Shown here: positions 26,173 to 35,173 of the stretch, piece by piece
Numbering within the stretch: position 1 is the first letter of the stretch
How the letters are laid out: each line of letters opens with the position of its first letter
DNA from: JAGWAJ01 sp026707615
GTDB lineage: Bacteria > Acidobacteriota > Vicinamibacteria > Vicinamibacterales > UBA8438
Direction: 5' to 3'
NCBI GenBank assembly: GCA_965207595.1
Contig: CBDBMW010000012.1
Span: forward strand, 682,001-746,000
Length of the DNA: 64,000 nt
Position numbers and translations under genes: made by a program
The notes under the pieces: model-generated
The model's input: the letters and a program-made list of their open reading frames with translations, nothing else
Databases searched by the model: none
Told to the model about the DNA's origin: nothing

Positions 26173-26360
26173 GGACCTGATTGTACCGAACGCCCCAAGC
26201 CGCGTAGCCGCGCCGTGGAGAAGGGACGAAGCGGAGCCGGCAGCGAGCACGGCGGACGGTCGACGCGGCGGACCCGAACGGTCCCGCGCTGCCGGGGCTC
26301 GCGCCGGATGGGGAAATCGCTGCGTCCTTCCAGGCGCGGCGGACGCAGGGGTTCGATAAG

Positions 26361-27416
26361 ATGGTGGCGATGTGGCGGTGGGGCATGGGCTTCCGGCTCG
26401 TCCGGGTGGCGGCGGTCGGCTTGCTCGCGGGTTGCGGCGCATCCGGCACGGAGATGGCCGCAGGCGACACCCGAGCCGAGACGAGGGCCTCAGCGGCCGG
26501 CCCGGCCGCGACCGCTACGGGCGCCGCGGCCGGGCCGGCGGCCCTGGAGGCCGGGCAGCCGGACACGCCAGTGGGCCGCACCCGCGTGGTGCTTCTCGGC
26601 ACCGGCACCCCGGGCGCCGAGCCCGACCGCTCCGGTCCGGCCACCGCGATCGTCGTCGACGACACTCCGTATCTGATCGATTTCGGCCCCGGCGTCGTGC
26701 GCCGCGCCACCGCGGCGTTCGTGAATGGCGTCGACGGCCTGCGCGTCCAGAACCTGCGCCTCGCCTTCCTGACGCACCTCCATTCGGACCACACCGCGGG
26801 CTATCCGGACCTCATCCTCACCCCGTGGGTGCTCGGACGCCGGGAACCGCTGCACGTCTACGGACCGCCCGGACTCGCCGCGATGTCCGAGAACCTCCTC
26901 GAGGCCTACCGCGAGGACATCCGGGTGCGGGTCGGCGGCGCGGAGAGGCTCGACCCGCGCGGCGTGCGCGTGGTGCCGCACGAGATCGACGAGCAGCGCG
27001 GCTTGGTGTACCAGGACGACCTGGTCTCGGTGGAGGCGTTCGCCGTCCCCCACGGCACCTGGGAGCACGCCTTCGGCTACAAGTTCGTCACCGTCGACCG
27101 GACGGTGGTCGTGTCGGGCGACACGGGCCCCTTCGACGGGCTGGTCGAGATCGCCCGCGACGCCGACGTCCTGCTGCACGAGGCGTACACGTCGGCCGCC
27201 TTCTACCGCCGCAACCTCGGGACGCGGCGCTACCACGGGACCTTTCACACCTCGGCGACGAAGGTGGGCGAGATCGCCGCGCGGGCGAACGTCGGGATGG
27301 TGATCCTCTATCATCAGCTCCACCTGGCCGGCGACTCGCCGGAGCAGATGGTGGCCGAGGTCAGCGCGCAGTTCGACGGACCCGTGTTCTACGGCCGCGA
27401 TCTGGAGGTGTACTGA
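26361..27416 (+). CDS. MBL-fold metallohydrolase lipoprotein (RNase Z-like)
   Basis: 351 residues. The N-terminus is a lipoprotein signal with lipobox LLAGC near residue 25, then a low-complexity Ala/Gly linker to about residue 75. The catalytic domain starts RVVLLGTGTPGAEPDRSGPA and contains THLHSDHTAGYPDL (the complete HxHxDH motif), VVSGDTGPF, LLHEAYTSA and the late histidine in MVILYHQLHLAGD. This is the arylsulfatase/RNase Z-like subgroup. A surface lipoprotein cannot be a tRNA-processing enzyme, so a sulfatase, esterase or lactonase role is more likely. In-frame ATGs at 26361, 26370 and 26385 are possible starts. Confidence 0.87.
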   Translation: MVAMWRWGMGFRLVRVAAVGLLAGCGASGTEMAAGDTRAETRASAAGPAATATGAAAGPAALEAGQPDTPVGRTRVVLLGTGTPGAEPDRSGPATAIVVDDTPYLIDFGPGVVRRATAAFVNGVDGLRVQNLRLAFLTHLHSDHTAGYPDLILTPWVLGRREPLHVYGPPGLAAMSENLLEAYREDIRVRVGGAERLDPRGVRVVPHEIDEQRGLVYQDDLVSVEAFAVPHGTWEHAFGYKFVTVDRTVVVSGDTGPFDGLVEIARDADVLLHEAYTSAAFYRRNLGTRRYHGTFHTSATKVGEIAARANVGMVILYHQLHLAGDSPEQMVAEVSAQFDGPVFYGRDLEVY

Positions 27417-27455
27417 ACCGTCGGATGCCGTGGTAGGCCGCAGGAGACCGCGCAG

Positions 27456-29375
27456 GTGCACCCACTGCCGTTCGGCTTCCGGCACGCCGCGGGCTGGGCG
27501 GCGCTCGTCTCGGCGGCAGGACTGATGGCCTGCGGCGCTCCCGCCCCGCCGGACGCTATGGCGACCGATCCCGATCGTCGCGACCACCACTCCTACGCGA
27601 ACCCGGACGCCGTACGGGTGACGCACGTCGAGCTCGACCTCGAGGTCTCGTTCGCGGAGCGGAGGCTTCAGGGGTCGGCCATGCTCTCCTTCGAGCGGGT
27701 GGAGCCGGACGCCGCGTCGCTCGTCGTCGACACGCGGGACCTTCGGATCCACGGCGTCGAAGCCTGGTCGCCCAACGGGGGGTTCGAGGCCACCACCTAC
27801 GTGGTCGGCGAGGCCGATCCGATCCTCGGGGCGCCGTTGCGCATCGAGCTCATGCCGTCCGCGACGCGCGTCCGCGTCAGCTACGGCACCAGCCCCGAGG
27901 CCTCGGCCCTGCAGTGGCTGGGCCCGGGGCAGACGGCCGGCGGGCAGCACCCGTTCCTGTTCACGCAGTCGCAGGCGATCCACGCTCGAAGCTGGATCCC
28001 GCTCCAGGACAGCCCCGGCGTACGGGTCACGTACGGCGCCCGGATACGGACGCCGCCCGGGTTGCGCGCGGTCATGAGCGCCGCCAACGACCCGGAGGCG
28101 CCGGCGGACGGCGACTACCGGCTCGACATGCGGCAGCCAGTCCCCTCCTACCTCATCGCGCTCGCCGTCGGCGACCTTGCGTTCGCGCCGCTCGGCCCGC
28201 GCGCCGGCGTCTATGCCGAGCCGTCCGTCGTCGACGCGGCCGCCGAGGAGTTCGCGGACACGGAGGCGATGATCGCGGCGGCGGAGCGGCTGTACGGGCC
28301 GTACCGCTGGGACCGCTACGACCTGCTGGTGCTACCGCCGAGCTTTCCGTTCGGAGGCATGGAGAACCCCCGTCTGACGTTCGCCACGCCGACCATCCTG
28401 GCCGGCGACCGGAGCCTCGTCTCGCTGGTCGCCCACGAGCTCGCCCACTCCTGGTCCGGCAACCTGGTGACGAATGCCACGTGGCGCGACTTCTGGCTGA
28501 ACGAGGGCGTCACCACCTACCTCGAGCGGCGCATCGTCGAGGAGGTGTTCGGAGCACGGCGGGCGGAGATGGAGGCCGTGCTCGGGCGCGACGTCCTCCT
28601 GGCGGATCTCGACCGGCTCGACGACGCCGACGAGCTGCTGCACGTCGACCTGTCCGGCCGGGACCCCGACGAAGGGATGACGCAGGTGCCCTACGAGAAG
28701 GGCGCCCTGCTGCTGCGGCACCTGGAGGAGCAGGCCGGACGGGCAAGCTTCGACGAGTTCCTCCGCGGCTACTTCGATCACTTCGCCTTCCGCAGCGTCA
28801 CGACCGCGGACTTCGTCGCGTACGTACGCGAGCACCTGGCGGGAGGCGACGCTCCCGCCGGGACGCCGGGGCGGCTGGAGGCGTGGATCGAGCAGCCGGG
28901 GCTGCCGGCCGACGCGCCGCAGCCGGCGTCGGACGCGTTCGCGGAGGTCGAGCGCCAGCTCGCGGCGTGGACGGACGGCAGCCGCCGCGCGGGCGAGATC
29001 GAGACCGGCTCGTGGACCACCCAGGAGTGGCTGCACTTCCTGAACGCGGCATCCGGCGACCTGAGCGCGGAGCGGATGGTGGAGCTCGACGACGCGTTCG
29101 GGCTCACCGGCTCGGGCAACGCGGAGATTGCCCACCAGTGGCTGCTGGCCGCCGTCCGTGCCGGCTACGGGCGCGCCGACGACCGCCTGGAGCGCTACCT
29201 GGTCGGCATCGGCCGCCGCAAGCTGATTGCCCCGCTGTACGAAGCGCTGGCGGCGACCCCGGGCGGGCGCGAGCGAGCCCTCGGCATCTATCGCCGGGCG
29301 CGGCCCGGCTACCATCCCATCTCGGTCGAGGCGATCGACGCCATCCTGGGCTGGGACGAGCGGAATCCGGGGTAG
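27456..29375 (+). CDS. M1-family aminopeptidase lipoprotein
   Basis: 639 residues with lipobox GLMAC near residue 26, so probably membrane-anchored in the periplasm. The N-terminal beta domain is followed by the exopeptidase motif FGGMENPRL near 304, the zinc motif HELAHSWSGN near 327 with the third ligand in WLNEGVTTYLER near 348, and PYEKGALLLRHLEE. The C-terminal helical domain resembles that of leukotriene A4 hydrolase (EWLHFLN, IAHQWLLAAVRAGY, GRRKLIAPLYEAL). GTG 27456 has AGGAGA about 8 bases upstream. It follows the MBL lipoprotein gene by 39 bases, probably as an operon. Confidence 0.92.
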   Translation: MHPLPFGFRHAAGWAALVSAAGLMACGAPAPPDAMATDPDRRDHHSYANPDAVRVTHVELDLEVSFAERRLQGSAMLSFERVEPDAASLVVDTRDLRIHGVEAWSPNGGFEATTYVVGEADPILGAPLRIELMPSATRVRVSYGTSPEASALQWLGPGQTAGGQHPFLFTQSQAIHARSWIPLQDSPGVRVTYGARIRTPPGLRAVMSAANDPEAPADGDYRLDMRQPVPSYLIALAVGDLAFAPLGPRAGVYAEPSVVDAAAEEFADTEAMIAAAERLYGPYRWDRYDLLVLPPSFPFGGMENPRLTFATPTILAGDRSLVSLVAHELAHSWSGNLVTNATWRDFWLNEGVTTYLERRIVEEVFGARRAEMEAVLGRDVLLADLDRLDDADELLHVDLSGRDPDEGMTQVPYEKGALLLRHLEEQAGRASFDEFLRGYFDHFAFRSVTTADFVAYVREHLAGGDAPAGTPGRLEAWIEQPGLPADAPQPASDAFAEVERQLAAWTDGSRRAGEIETGSWTTQEWLHFLNAASGDLSAERMVELDDAFGLTGSGNAEIAHQWLLAAVRAGYGRADDRLERYLVGIGRRKLIAPLYEALAATPGGRERALGIYRRARPGYHPISVEAIDAILGWDERNPG

Positions 29376-29882
29376 CACAACCGGCGACGCAGGAGCCTCG
29401 CGCCGCGTAGCGTCACCAGCGGGCTCGTGCGGCTCCGTGGTTGGCCCAGCCCCGCCGCCCGGGAACCTGCATCGCAAAACTCACGCCGTTGCGCGCCCGG
29501 GGCGCGAGCTCCTCGCCCGGCAATCGTCTCCGCACCGCAGGGTCACGCTGCGGCCTTCGTCTGGCGCCCAACAACCTCCGGGAGTCGGTTGCCGTTCTAC
29601 GGTGCAGACTCCTCGCCGGCAGCCCCGCCACACACGGCATCGCTCACCGGATCTGGAAGCAGCGGCAAGCGGAGCCGTTGACGCTCGCGTTCCCGGCGCC
29701 ACGCCGGCCTGCCACCGGTGGCGGCCCGCCCGACGTATTCGCTGGGCCTTGGAACATTCCTCAGCACCATAGCGTAAGGATAATATGAGCGTTAAATAGT
29801 TAGATTACTTGACTTACAAGACAGAGCGGCGTAGCATCGGATCAGCCGTGGCCGCCCGGCCCGGCAGAAGGAGGAACGGAGG
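29376..29882. other. Intergenic region with AT-rich promoter segment and a palindromic repeat
   Basis: About 500 bases without a convincing gene. Bases 29581-29612 form an imperfect palindrome (GGAGTC ... GACTCC) of the dispersed intergenic repeat family. Bases 29765-29822 are strikingly AT-rich for this genome and lead into the hsp20 promoter. Short open frames across it look like GC-rich shadows. Confidence 0.7.
29809..29837 (+). promoter_or_regulatory. Candidate promoter of hsp20
   Basis: TTGACT at 29809-29814 and TAGCAT at 29832-29837 are separated by 17 bases, 45 bases before the hsp20 ATG, at the edge of an AT-rich island. A strong ribosome-binding site (GGAGGAACGGAGG) precedes ATG 29883. 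I see no CIRCE element. Confidence 0.55.
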
Positions 29883-30335
29883 ATGTTGAGCCTGACTCGT
29901 TGGAGCCCGCTGGCGGAGATGAACACCCTGCATCGCGATCTGGAGCGCGCGTTCGGCCTCTCGTGGGATCACTTCCCGGCGGAGCGCGACCGCGCCTGGG
30001 TGCCGGCGACCGAGGTCACCTCGGACGGCGGCGGCTGGAAGATGCGGATGGCTCTCCCCGGCATCGACCCGAAGGACGTGCACGTCGACCTGCACCGCGA
30101 CGTCCTGACGATCACGGGGGAGCGGACCCTGCAGCGCGAGGACCAGACCGAGCATCACCTCTCGGAGTTCGGCTACGGCCGCTTCGAGCGCAGCTTCACG
30201 CTGCCGGATCACGTCGACGCCGACCGCGTCGGCGCGACGTTCGAGCACGGCATGCTCGAGATCACGCTGCCGGTAGCCGAGGCGGCGAAGCCCCGGCGCA
30301 TCGAGATCTCCGGCGCGGCCGTGCCGACCGCGTAA
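29883..30335 (+). CDS. Small heat shock protein Hsp20
   Basis: 150-residue small heat shock protein, an ATP-independent holdase. The alpha-crystallin domain spans about residues 38-135: ATEVTSDGGGWKMRMALPGI, VHVDLHRDVLTITGER, FGYGRFERSFTLPDHVDAD and the C-terminal FEHGMLEITLPVAEAAKPRR. The conserved GMLxIxLP signature is present. The N-terminus (LTRWSPLAEMNTLHRDLERAF) matches class A bacterial Hsp20s. It stands alone, preceded by its own promoter-like sequence and followed by a very stable hairpin. Confidence 0.93.
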   Translation: MLSLTRWSPLAEMNTLHRDLERAFGLSWDHFPAERDRAWVPATEVTSDGGGWKMRMALPGIDPKDVHVDLHRDVLTITGERTLQREDQTEHHLSEFGYGRFERSFTLPDHVDADRVGATFEHGMLEITLPVAEAAKPRRIEISGAAVPTA

Positions 30336-30363
30336 CGGGCTGCGCGGCCTGGCGGGCGCGGTG

Positions 30364-30458
30364 GGAGTCTGCGCGAGAGAGACGCTTGCGTCGCGGGCCC
30401 TCGGTGCAGACTCCTACCGCTCGGTGGACGGGCGCCGGCCGCCAGGCCGGCGCCCGTC
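30364..30458. terminator. Two stem-loops downstream of hsp20
   Basis: Bases 30364-30372 (GGAGTCTGC) and 30406-30414 (GCAGACTCC) form a long-range inverted repeat. Immediately after it, 30427-30440 and 30445-30458 form a perfect 14-bp GC-rich stem with a 4-base loop (GACGGGCGCCGGCC, GCCA, GGCCGGCGCCCGTC). No T-run follows, so it may act as an mRNA-stabilising or Rho-assisted 3-prime structure rather than a classical terminator. Confidence 0.65.
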
Positions 30459-30495
30459 GCGACTGCGCCAACCGTACGGTGGAAGAAGGGTAGAC

Positions 30496-30753
30496 ATGCG
30501 GCAGGTCATCTACGTTCGCACGATGCGAATCTGGGTAGAACCCGACGCTGGCCGATTCCGGCGCATCGCGCGGCCCCCGCTGGAGCGCGAGGTGGCACGG
30601 ATACCGGAGCCGCGCGACATCACGCCACGGGCGTCGTCACGACGCATCCCGGTGCGGGTGCGCGGCGAAACCTGGATGGACCGGGCGCACCGCGCGATGG
30701 ACCGGCTCGGCCTTCGCGCGAGCGCGTGGCTGCGGAACGTCGCGAGGCGGTAG
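30496..30753 (+). CDS. Small basic protein of unknown function
   Basis: 85 residues, rich in arginine (IYVRTMRIWVEPDAGRFRRI, then RRIPVRVRGETWMDRAHRAMDRLG), with an amphipathic helical C-terminus. ATG 30496 has GAAGGG 5 bases upstream. I do not recognise a family. It follows hsp20 by 160 bases containing hairpins and converges on the next small gene, with stops 9 bases apart. Codon bias is similar to that of the neighbours, so it is plausibly real but unproven. Confidence 0.5.
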   Translation: MRQVIYVRTMRIWVEPDAGRFRRIARPPLEREVARIPEPRDITPRASSRRIPVRVRGETWMDRAHRAMDRLGLRASAWLRNVARR

Positions 30754-30762
30754 AGCCTCGAG

Positions 30763-31023
30763 CTACTCGCCCTGCTGGAGCGCCTTCTCGGCTTCCTGCC
30801 GGGCGCGCTCCTCTTCCTCGAAGAACTCGCGCTGCCAGTCGGGCGGAGCCTGCGGGCCGGCGACCATGCCGGCGATGTCCGGGTCGTGGTCGCTGGGCCT
30901 CGGCGGAGCCTCCGCGCGGCGAGCCCGCGTTTCCGCCCGGCGGGCCTCCTTCATCTTGGCGCGTTCATGCCGAGCCCGCTCGCGTTGCCGCTTGGTCTGC
31001 GTCGGGCGTCCTCGATTTGCCAT
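30763..31023 (-). CDS. Small charged coiled-coil protein
   Basis: 86 residues, very rich in Arg, Lys and Glu. The start MANRGRPTQTKRQRERARHE and the rest (KMKEARRAETRARRAE, DWQREFFEEEERARQEAEK) resemble a short conserved hypothetical protein I have seen across many bacteria. It probably forms a long helix or coiled coil, perhaps binding nucleic acid. ATG 31023 starts the conserved part; the longer open frame upstream is not family-like. No obvious operon partner. Confidence 0.62.
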   Translation of the reverse strand: MANRGRPTQTKRQRERARHERAKMKEARRAETRARRAEAPPRPSDHDPDIAGMVAGPQAPPDWQREFFEEEERARQEAEKALQQGE

Positions 31024-31287
31024 TGGCGCCTCCGTTGTCCGGTGTCGGGTAGGGCGCGCGCCGGCGCCACACGGAACACACCATTGTACTCTGCTCCCTC
31101 CGCCGGAACGTGACATGGCGGGAGCCTCGGTTTCCGTTCCGGACCCTGGGTCGACCGCCCAGGCTCGGAGGGTCGCGAGACGGATCCTGCTCCACCCGGC
31201 GCAGGCGGGATCCGGCCGGCTGCGCGCTGTACCTCGAGGGGCCCGTGCTGCTCGACTGCGCGGTGACGTCCGGAGCTGGCCGCGCGG

Positions 31288-31896
31288 CTACAGGCCGAGG
31301 TCCGCGGCCACCCGGTCGATGAACTCCACCGCCGGGCGCGGCGTCTCGTAGGCCGACAGGACGCGATTGCCCTGGTAGCCGACATCGCGGATCCCGATCG
31401 GGCTGGTGTAGTACGCGTCGACCGTCATGCGGCGCACCCAGCCGAAGAAGCGCACGCCTGCCTCGAGATCGCCCCCACTCCCGGCGCGCTCGGCATCGAC
31501 CAGCGCGTCGAGCATCGCGGTCTGCCGTTCGACCGCGACACCGACGAACGTTCCGCCGGCCCGGCGGCCCATCGCCCCGTCCAGCCAGGCGAGGCCCTCG
31601 CGGTAGATCCCGGCGAGCCGCTCGTTCTCGCTGCAGAGCAGGTCGATGAACTCCGGCGCCCCCGCGTCGACCCCGCTGCCACCGCCTACGTCGGCCGGCA
31701 CCACCAGCTCCGCGAGTCGCGCCACCGTGGCGAACTCGTGCGCGGTCAGGAAGCGGGGCGCATAGCCGCCGGGCTGGGCGCGCTCCCCCGCCACGAAGGC
31801 GTGCACTACCTTCGCGGCCTCCAGATTGAACCCTCCCGCCGCCGACGTCGCGGCGAGGGCCAGTTGCCGCAGCACGTCCCGGCGCGACAGGCTCAC
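31288..31896 (-). CDS. Gluconate 2-dehydrogenase subunit 3-like protein
   Basis: 202 residues with a Tat-type signal at the very start (SRRDVLRQLALAATSAAGG). The body matches the small subunit of membrane-bound GMC dehydrogenases: FLTAHEFATVARLAELVVPAD, then GAPEFIDLLC and VRRMTVDAYYTSPIGIRDVGYQG. In known complexes this subunit is exported by Tat and carries the FAD subunit with it. It starts with GTG at 31896, overlapping the GMC gene stop by 4 bases (GTGA), so the two are coupled. It is the last gene of the minus-strand array. Confidence 0.87.
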   Translation of the reverse strand: MSLSRRDVLRQLALAATSAAGGFNLEAAKVVHAFVAGERAQPGGYAPRFLTAHEFATVARLAELVVPADVGGGSGVDAGAPEFIDLLCSENERLAGIYREGLAWLDGAMGRRAGGTFVGVAVERQTAMLDALVDAERAGSGGDLEAGVRFFGWVRRMTVDAYYTSPIGIRDVGYQGNRVLSAYETPRPAVEFIDRVAADLGL

Positions 31897-33605
31897 AGGT
31901 TCCCCCGGGTCATCTCGTCCGCCAGGTACTCGGACGCCCGCCAGGCGAGCGCGTTGATCGTCAGCGTGGGGTTCTTGTCGGGATTGCTGACGAACGACGC
32001 CCCGTCGCAGACGAAGAGGTTGCGGGCATCGTGCGCCTGGCAGAAGCCGTTGAGCGCCGACGCATCCGGGTCATCGCCCATGCGGACGGTACCCACTTCG
32101 TGGATGATGCTGCCGCCGATCGAGATTCCGGACGCGTCGCGCCGCGCCGGCGCGTCGGGCTCGCCTCCGAGCAGCGCGATCAGCTCCAGGAACGTCTCGC
32201 GCATGTGCCGCGCCTGCCGGATCTCGTGCTCGCTCCAGCGGAAATGGAAGCGCAGCACCGGGATGCCCCAGCGGTCGACGACGGTCGGGTCGATCTCGCA
32301 GTAGCTGGCGTCGTTCGGGATCATTTCGCCCCGGCCGGCGAAGCTCACCCGCGTCCCGTACTCGCGCCGCGCACGCTCCTTGAGCGCCGCGCCGTAGCCG
32401 GCCGCCCGGGCAGAGCGCCCGAACGATCCGATGCCGGGCAAGCCGTAGCCGCCCCCGATCTCGATGTGATAGCCGCGGGGGAAGCCGAGCCGCTCCTGGT
32501 CGTCCCACCCCCACCAGGGCATGTAGAGGTGGGCGCCGCCGGCCCCGTCGCTGTTGTAGCGCGGCAGCCGCTCGAGGGCCGGGACGTAGCCGCCGAGCCC
32601 GAAGCCCACCGTGTCCATCAGGTAGCGGCCGACCACGCCGGAATGGTTGGCGACCCCGGACGGGAAGTCGCGCGTCCTCGAATTCAGAAGGAGCCGGGCC
32701 GACTCGCAGGCGCTCGCGGCGAGGACGAGCACGCGGCTCCGGACCCTGCGCTCCTCCCCCGTCCGCTTGTCGACGTAGACGACGCCGGTCACCCTTCCGT
32801 CCCCGTCGGTCGTGATCTCCCGGGCCATCGCCTGATCGATGAGGGTGAGGCGCCCCGTCTCGAGCGCCGGCAGGATCTGCACCTGGCTCGCCGAGTAGTT
32901 CGATGCCGTCAGGCAACCACGGCCGCAATGCCCGCAGTAGTGGCAGGGCGGACGACCGTTCAGCGGCCGCGTGATGACCGCCCGGCGGTTGGGGATGCAT
33001 GGGATCCCCAGCCGGTGGCTGGCCCGCTGAATGAGCAACTCGTGCGCCTTGGGCGGCGGCGGGTCGTGGAACACGCCGTCCGGGGCGCTGCGCAGTCCCT
33101 CGCGGCTCCCCGTGACGCCGATGAATGCCTCGGCCTTGTCGTAGTACGGCGCGATGTCCTCGTACGCGATGGGCCAGTTCCACCCCAGCCCGTCCCGGTC
33201 CCGCGGGTTGAAGTCGTAGTCCGAGAAGCGGAACGTCATCCGTCCGTAGTGATTGGTCCGGCCGCCGACGATACGGGAACGGAACCACCAGAAGTCGTCC
33301 GTGTCGTCGGCGACCGTGTACGGCTCGCCGTCGAGCTCCCAGCCGCCGCTGGTGGTGGAGAAGAAACCGAACGGCTTCCCCTCGCCGAAGTAGCGCCGGC
33401 CTCCGGGCTCGGCCCCGCGGTGCTCGTACTCGTACGGCCAGTGGTGCTGCTTGAACTCCCGGTAGGGATCGAGCATCGGGCCGGCCTCGAGCAGCGTCAC
33501 CCGGACGCCGAGGCGGGTGAGCACGTGGGCCACCGTCGCGCCCCCGGCTCCGGAGCCGATCACGACGACGTCGTGGATCTCCTCGCGCGGCTGGATGGCA
33601 GGCAT
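31893..33605 (-). CDS. GMC-family FAD oxidoreductase, gluconate-dehydrogenase type
   Basis: 570 residues. The FAD motif VVVIGSGAGGATVAHVLTRLG begins near residue 13 and YHIEIGGGYGLPGIGSFG lies mid-protein. The catalytic histidine is in IIHEVGTVRMGDDP and the end reads NPDKNPTLTINALAWR. A cysteine cluster CHYCGHCGRGC lies near residue 224, as in GMC subunits of periplasmic sugar-acid dehydrogenases. It has no signal of its own and would be co-exported with the Tat-signal small subunit encoded downstream. The start at 33605 is preferred because a terminator lies upstream at 33677-33703. Substrate unknown. Confidence 0.9.
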   Translation of the reverse strand: MPAIQPREEIHDVVVIGSGAGGATVAHVLTRLGVRVTLLEAGPMLDPYREFKQHHWPYEYEHRGAEPGGRRYFGEGKPFGFFSTTSGGWELDGEPYTVADDTDDFWWFRSRIVGGRTNHYGRMTFRFSDYDFNPRDRDGLGWNWPIAYEDIAPYYDKAEAFIGVTGSREGLRSAPDGVFHDPPPPKAHELLIQRASHRLGIPCIPNRRAVITRPLNGRPPCHYCGHCGRGCLTASNYSASQVQILPALETGRLTLIDQAMAREITTDGDGRVTGVVYVDKRTGEERRVRSRVLVLAASACESARLLLNSRTRDFPSGVANHSGVVGRYLMDTVGFGLGGYVPALERLPRYNSDGAGGAHLYMPWWGWDDQERLGFPRGYHIEIGGGYGLPGIGSFGRSARAAGYGAALKERARREYGTRVSFAGRGEMIPNDASYCEIDPTVVDRWGIPVLRFHFRWSEHEIRQARHMRETFLELIALLGGEPDAPARRDASGISIGGSIIHEVGTVRMGDDPDASALNGFCQAHDARNLFVCDGASFVSNPDKNPTLTINALAWRASEYLADEMTRGNL

Positions 33606-33664
33606 CGGCCTGGTCGCAGAGTGACCGAAAGCAGGTCCGAGCGGGACAGAAGGTCCGAGGCGCG

Positions 33665-33703
33665 GGACAGAAGAAAGAAGGCCCGGCTTCTGGCCGGGCC
33701 TTC
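33665..33703 (-). terminator. Rho-independent terminator after the DUF1592-DUF1552 pair
   Basis: A perfect 11-bp stem, GAAGGCCCGGC at 33677-33687 and GCCGGGCCTTC at 33693-33703, with a 5-base loop. Read on the minus strand it is followed by a T-rich tail (TTCTTTCTTCT). It lies 133 bases downstream of the DUF1552 stop and separates that operon from the GMC genes. Confidence 0.85.
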
Positions 33704-33835
33704 CGGGTCGATCTCTCCCGTCGGGCGTGTCGCCGCAAGCGCCCATCATCGGAGCGCCCCGTGTGAAGGAGCGCCCCCGTGGCCCCCCACGCAGAGCGTG
33801 CACGGCGAACGCGCGCGTCCGGCGCAGCCTGTGCG

Positions 33836-35173
33836 CTACGCGACCGACAGCAGGTTGAGCTTGCCGGTGCTGTCGCTCATCTTGTCGACCGGCACCCCCA
33901 TCTTGTCCAGGATGGTGAGGTGCAGGTTCGTGGCCGGCGTCTTCTCCCGGTAGCGCAGGTGCCGCCCGCCGGGCTTGAGCTGGCCCGAGCCGCCGCCGAC
34001 GAGCACCAGGGGCAGCCCCTTGTTGTCGTGGCGGTTGCTGTCGGACATGCCCGCCCCGTAGAGCAGCATCATGTTGTCGAGCAGGTTGCCGTCGCCATCC
34101 GGCGTGGCCCGTGCCTTCTCGAGGAAGTAGGCGAAGAGCGAGAGGTGGAACTCGTTGATCTTCGCGATCTTCTCGTAGAGCGTCGGGTCGTCGCGGTGAT
34201 GGGACGTCGGGTGGTGGGAGTCCGGAACGCCGATCTCGGGATACGTCCGCCCGCTGATCTCGCGCGCCATCATGTAGGTGCTGACGCGCGTCAGGTCGGT
34301 CTGGTACGCCAGCAGCATCAGGTCGAACATCAGCCGGGCGTGCTCGGCGTAGGTCGCCGGGATGCCGGCGGGCTGATCGACCTCGGGCAGCTCGCGGTCG
34401 CTCTGCTCCTCGGCCTTCTGGATGCGGCGCTCGATGTCGCGCACGGCGTCGAGGTACTCGGTCACCCGCAGCCGGTCGTTCGGACCGAGCTCGCGCTGCA
34501 GCGTGTCGACCTTCTCGCTCACCGAGTCGAGGATGCTGCGGTCCTTGCGGATGCGCGCCAGACGCGCGGCCGGGTCGGTCGATCCGGCGTCGCCGAAGAG
34601 CTGCTCGAAGACGGCGCGGGGGTTGTTCTCGCCGAGAAGCGGCGTCGTCTCGTTGCGCCACGCGATCGTGTTCGTGTACGTGCAGCTGAAGCCGACGTCG
34701 CACGACCCCGACACGTCGCGGCTGTCGAGCGCGATCTCCAGGGAGGCGAGCTGCGTGTCCTTCGCGAACTCCCGCGCGATCAACTGGTCCACGGAGACGC
34801 CGGCGCGCAGGTTCGACTCGGTCCGCGCGGGCGTGACGCCGGTCAGGAACCGCGTGGCCGCGCTGGCGTGGACCCCCGCGTTGCTGGCGACGCCGTTCAG
34901 GCCCGTCAGCACGCTCATCTGGTCGCGATACGGCTCGATCTGCTTCAGGAGACGCGTGGTCTCGAAGGCCGCACCTTCCGCCGCCGGCGTCCAGTGCTTC
35001 ATGGCCATGCCGTTCGGCACGTAGACGACGCCGAAGCGGCGCACCGGCCGGGCCGCACTGTTCCGAATGGCCGCGAACGCGGGGACCATGCCGTCGAGCA
35101 GCGGCAGGGCCAGCGTGGCGCCGATGCCGCGCAGCACGGTACGGCGGGGAATCGCCTTCCTGGTAACCATCAT
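33836..35173 (-). CDS. DUF1552 exported protein (copy 1)
   Basis: 445 residues. A Tat signal starts the protein (IPRRTVLRGIGATLALPLLDGM), followed by RRFGVVYVPNGMAMKHWTPA, a DUF1552 landmark. Later segments are GVHASAATRFLTGVTPA, DQLIAREFAKDTQLASLEIALD, DVGFSCTYTNTIAWR, LFGDAG, QTDLTRVSTYMMAREIS, PDSHHPTSHH and LYGAGMSDSNRHDNKGLPLVL, the last recalling the sulfatase/phosphatase-like fold of DUF1501/1552 proteins. Function is not established. Two ATG codons are adjacent (35173, 35170); the first overlaps the DUF1592 stop as ATGA, showing translational coupling. Confidence 0.9.
   Translation of the reverse strand: MMVTRKAIPRRTVLRGIGATLALPLLDGMVPAFAAIRNSAARPVRRFGVVYVPNGMAMKHWTPAAEGAAFETTRLLKQIEPYRDQMSVLTGLNGVASNAGVHASAATRFLTGVTPARTESNLRAGVSVDQLIAREFAKDTQLASLEIALDSRDVSGSCDVGFSCTYTNTIAWRNETTPLLGENNPRAVFEQLFGDAGSTDPAARLARIRKDRSILDSVSEKVDTLQRELGPNDRLRVTEYLDAVRDIERRIQKAEEQSDRELPEVDQPAGIPATYAEHARLMFDLMLLAYQTDLTRVSTYMMAREISGRTYPEIGVPDSHHPTSHHRDDPTLYEKIAKINEFHLSLFAYFLEKARATPDGDGNLLDNMMLLYGAGMSDSNRHDNKGLPLVLVGGGSGQLKPGGRHLRYREKTPATNLHLTILDKMGVPVDKMSDSTGKLNLLSVA

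Noticed and set aside
31893..34703. A single 936-codon frame joining the GMC oxidoreductase to DUF1552 sequence
   Set aside because: A rho-independent terminator at 33665-33703 lies inside it, and the upstream part is DUF1552 DNA read in the wrong frame. The GMC gene starts at 33605.
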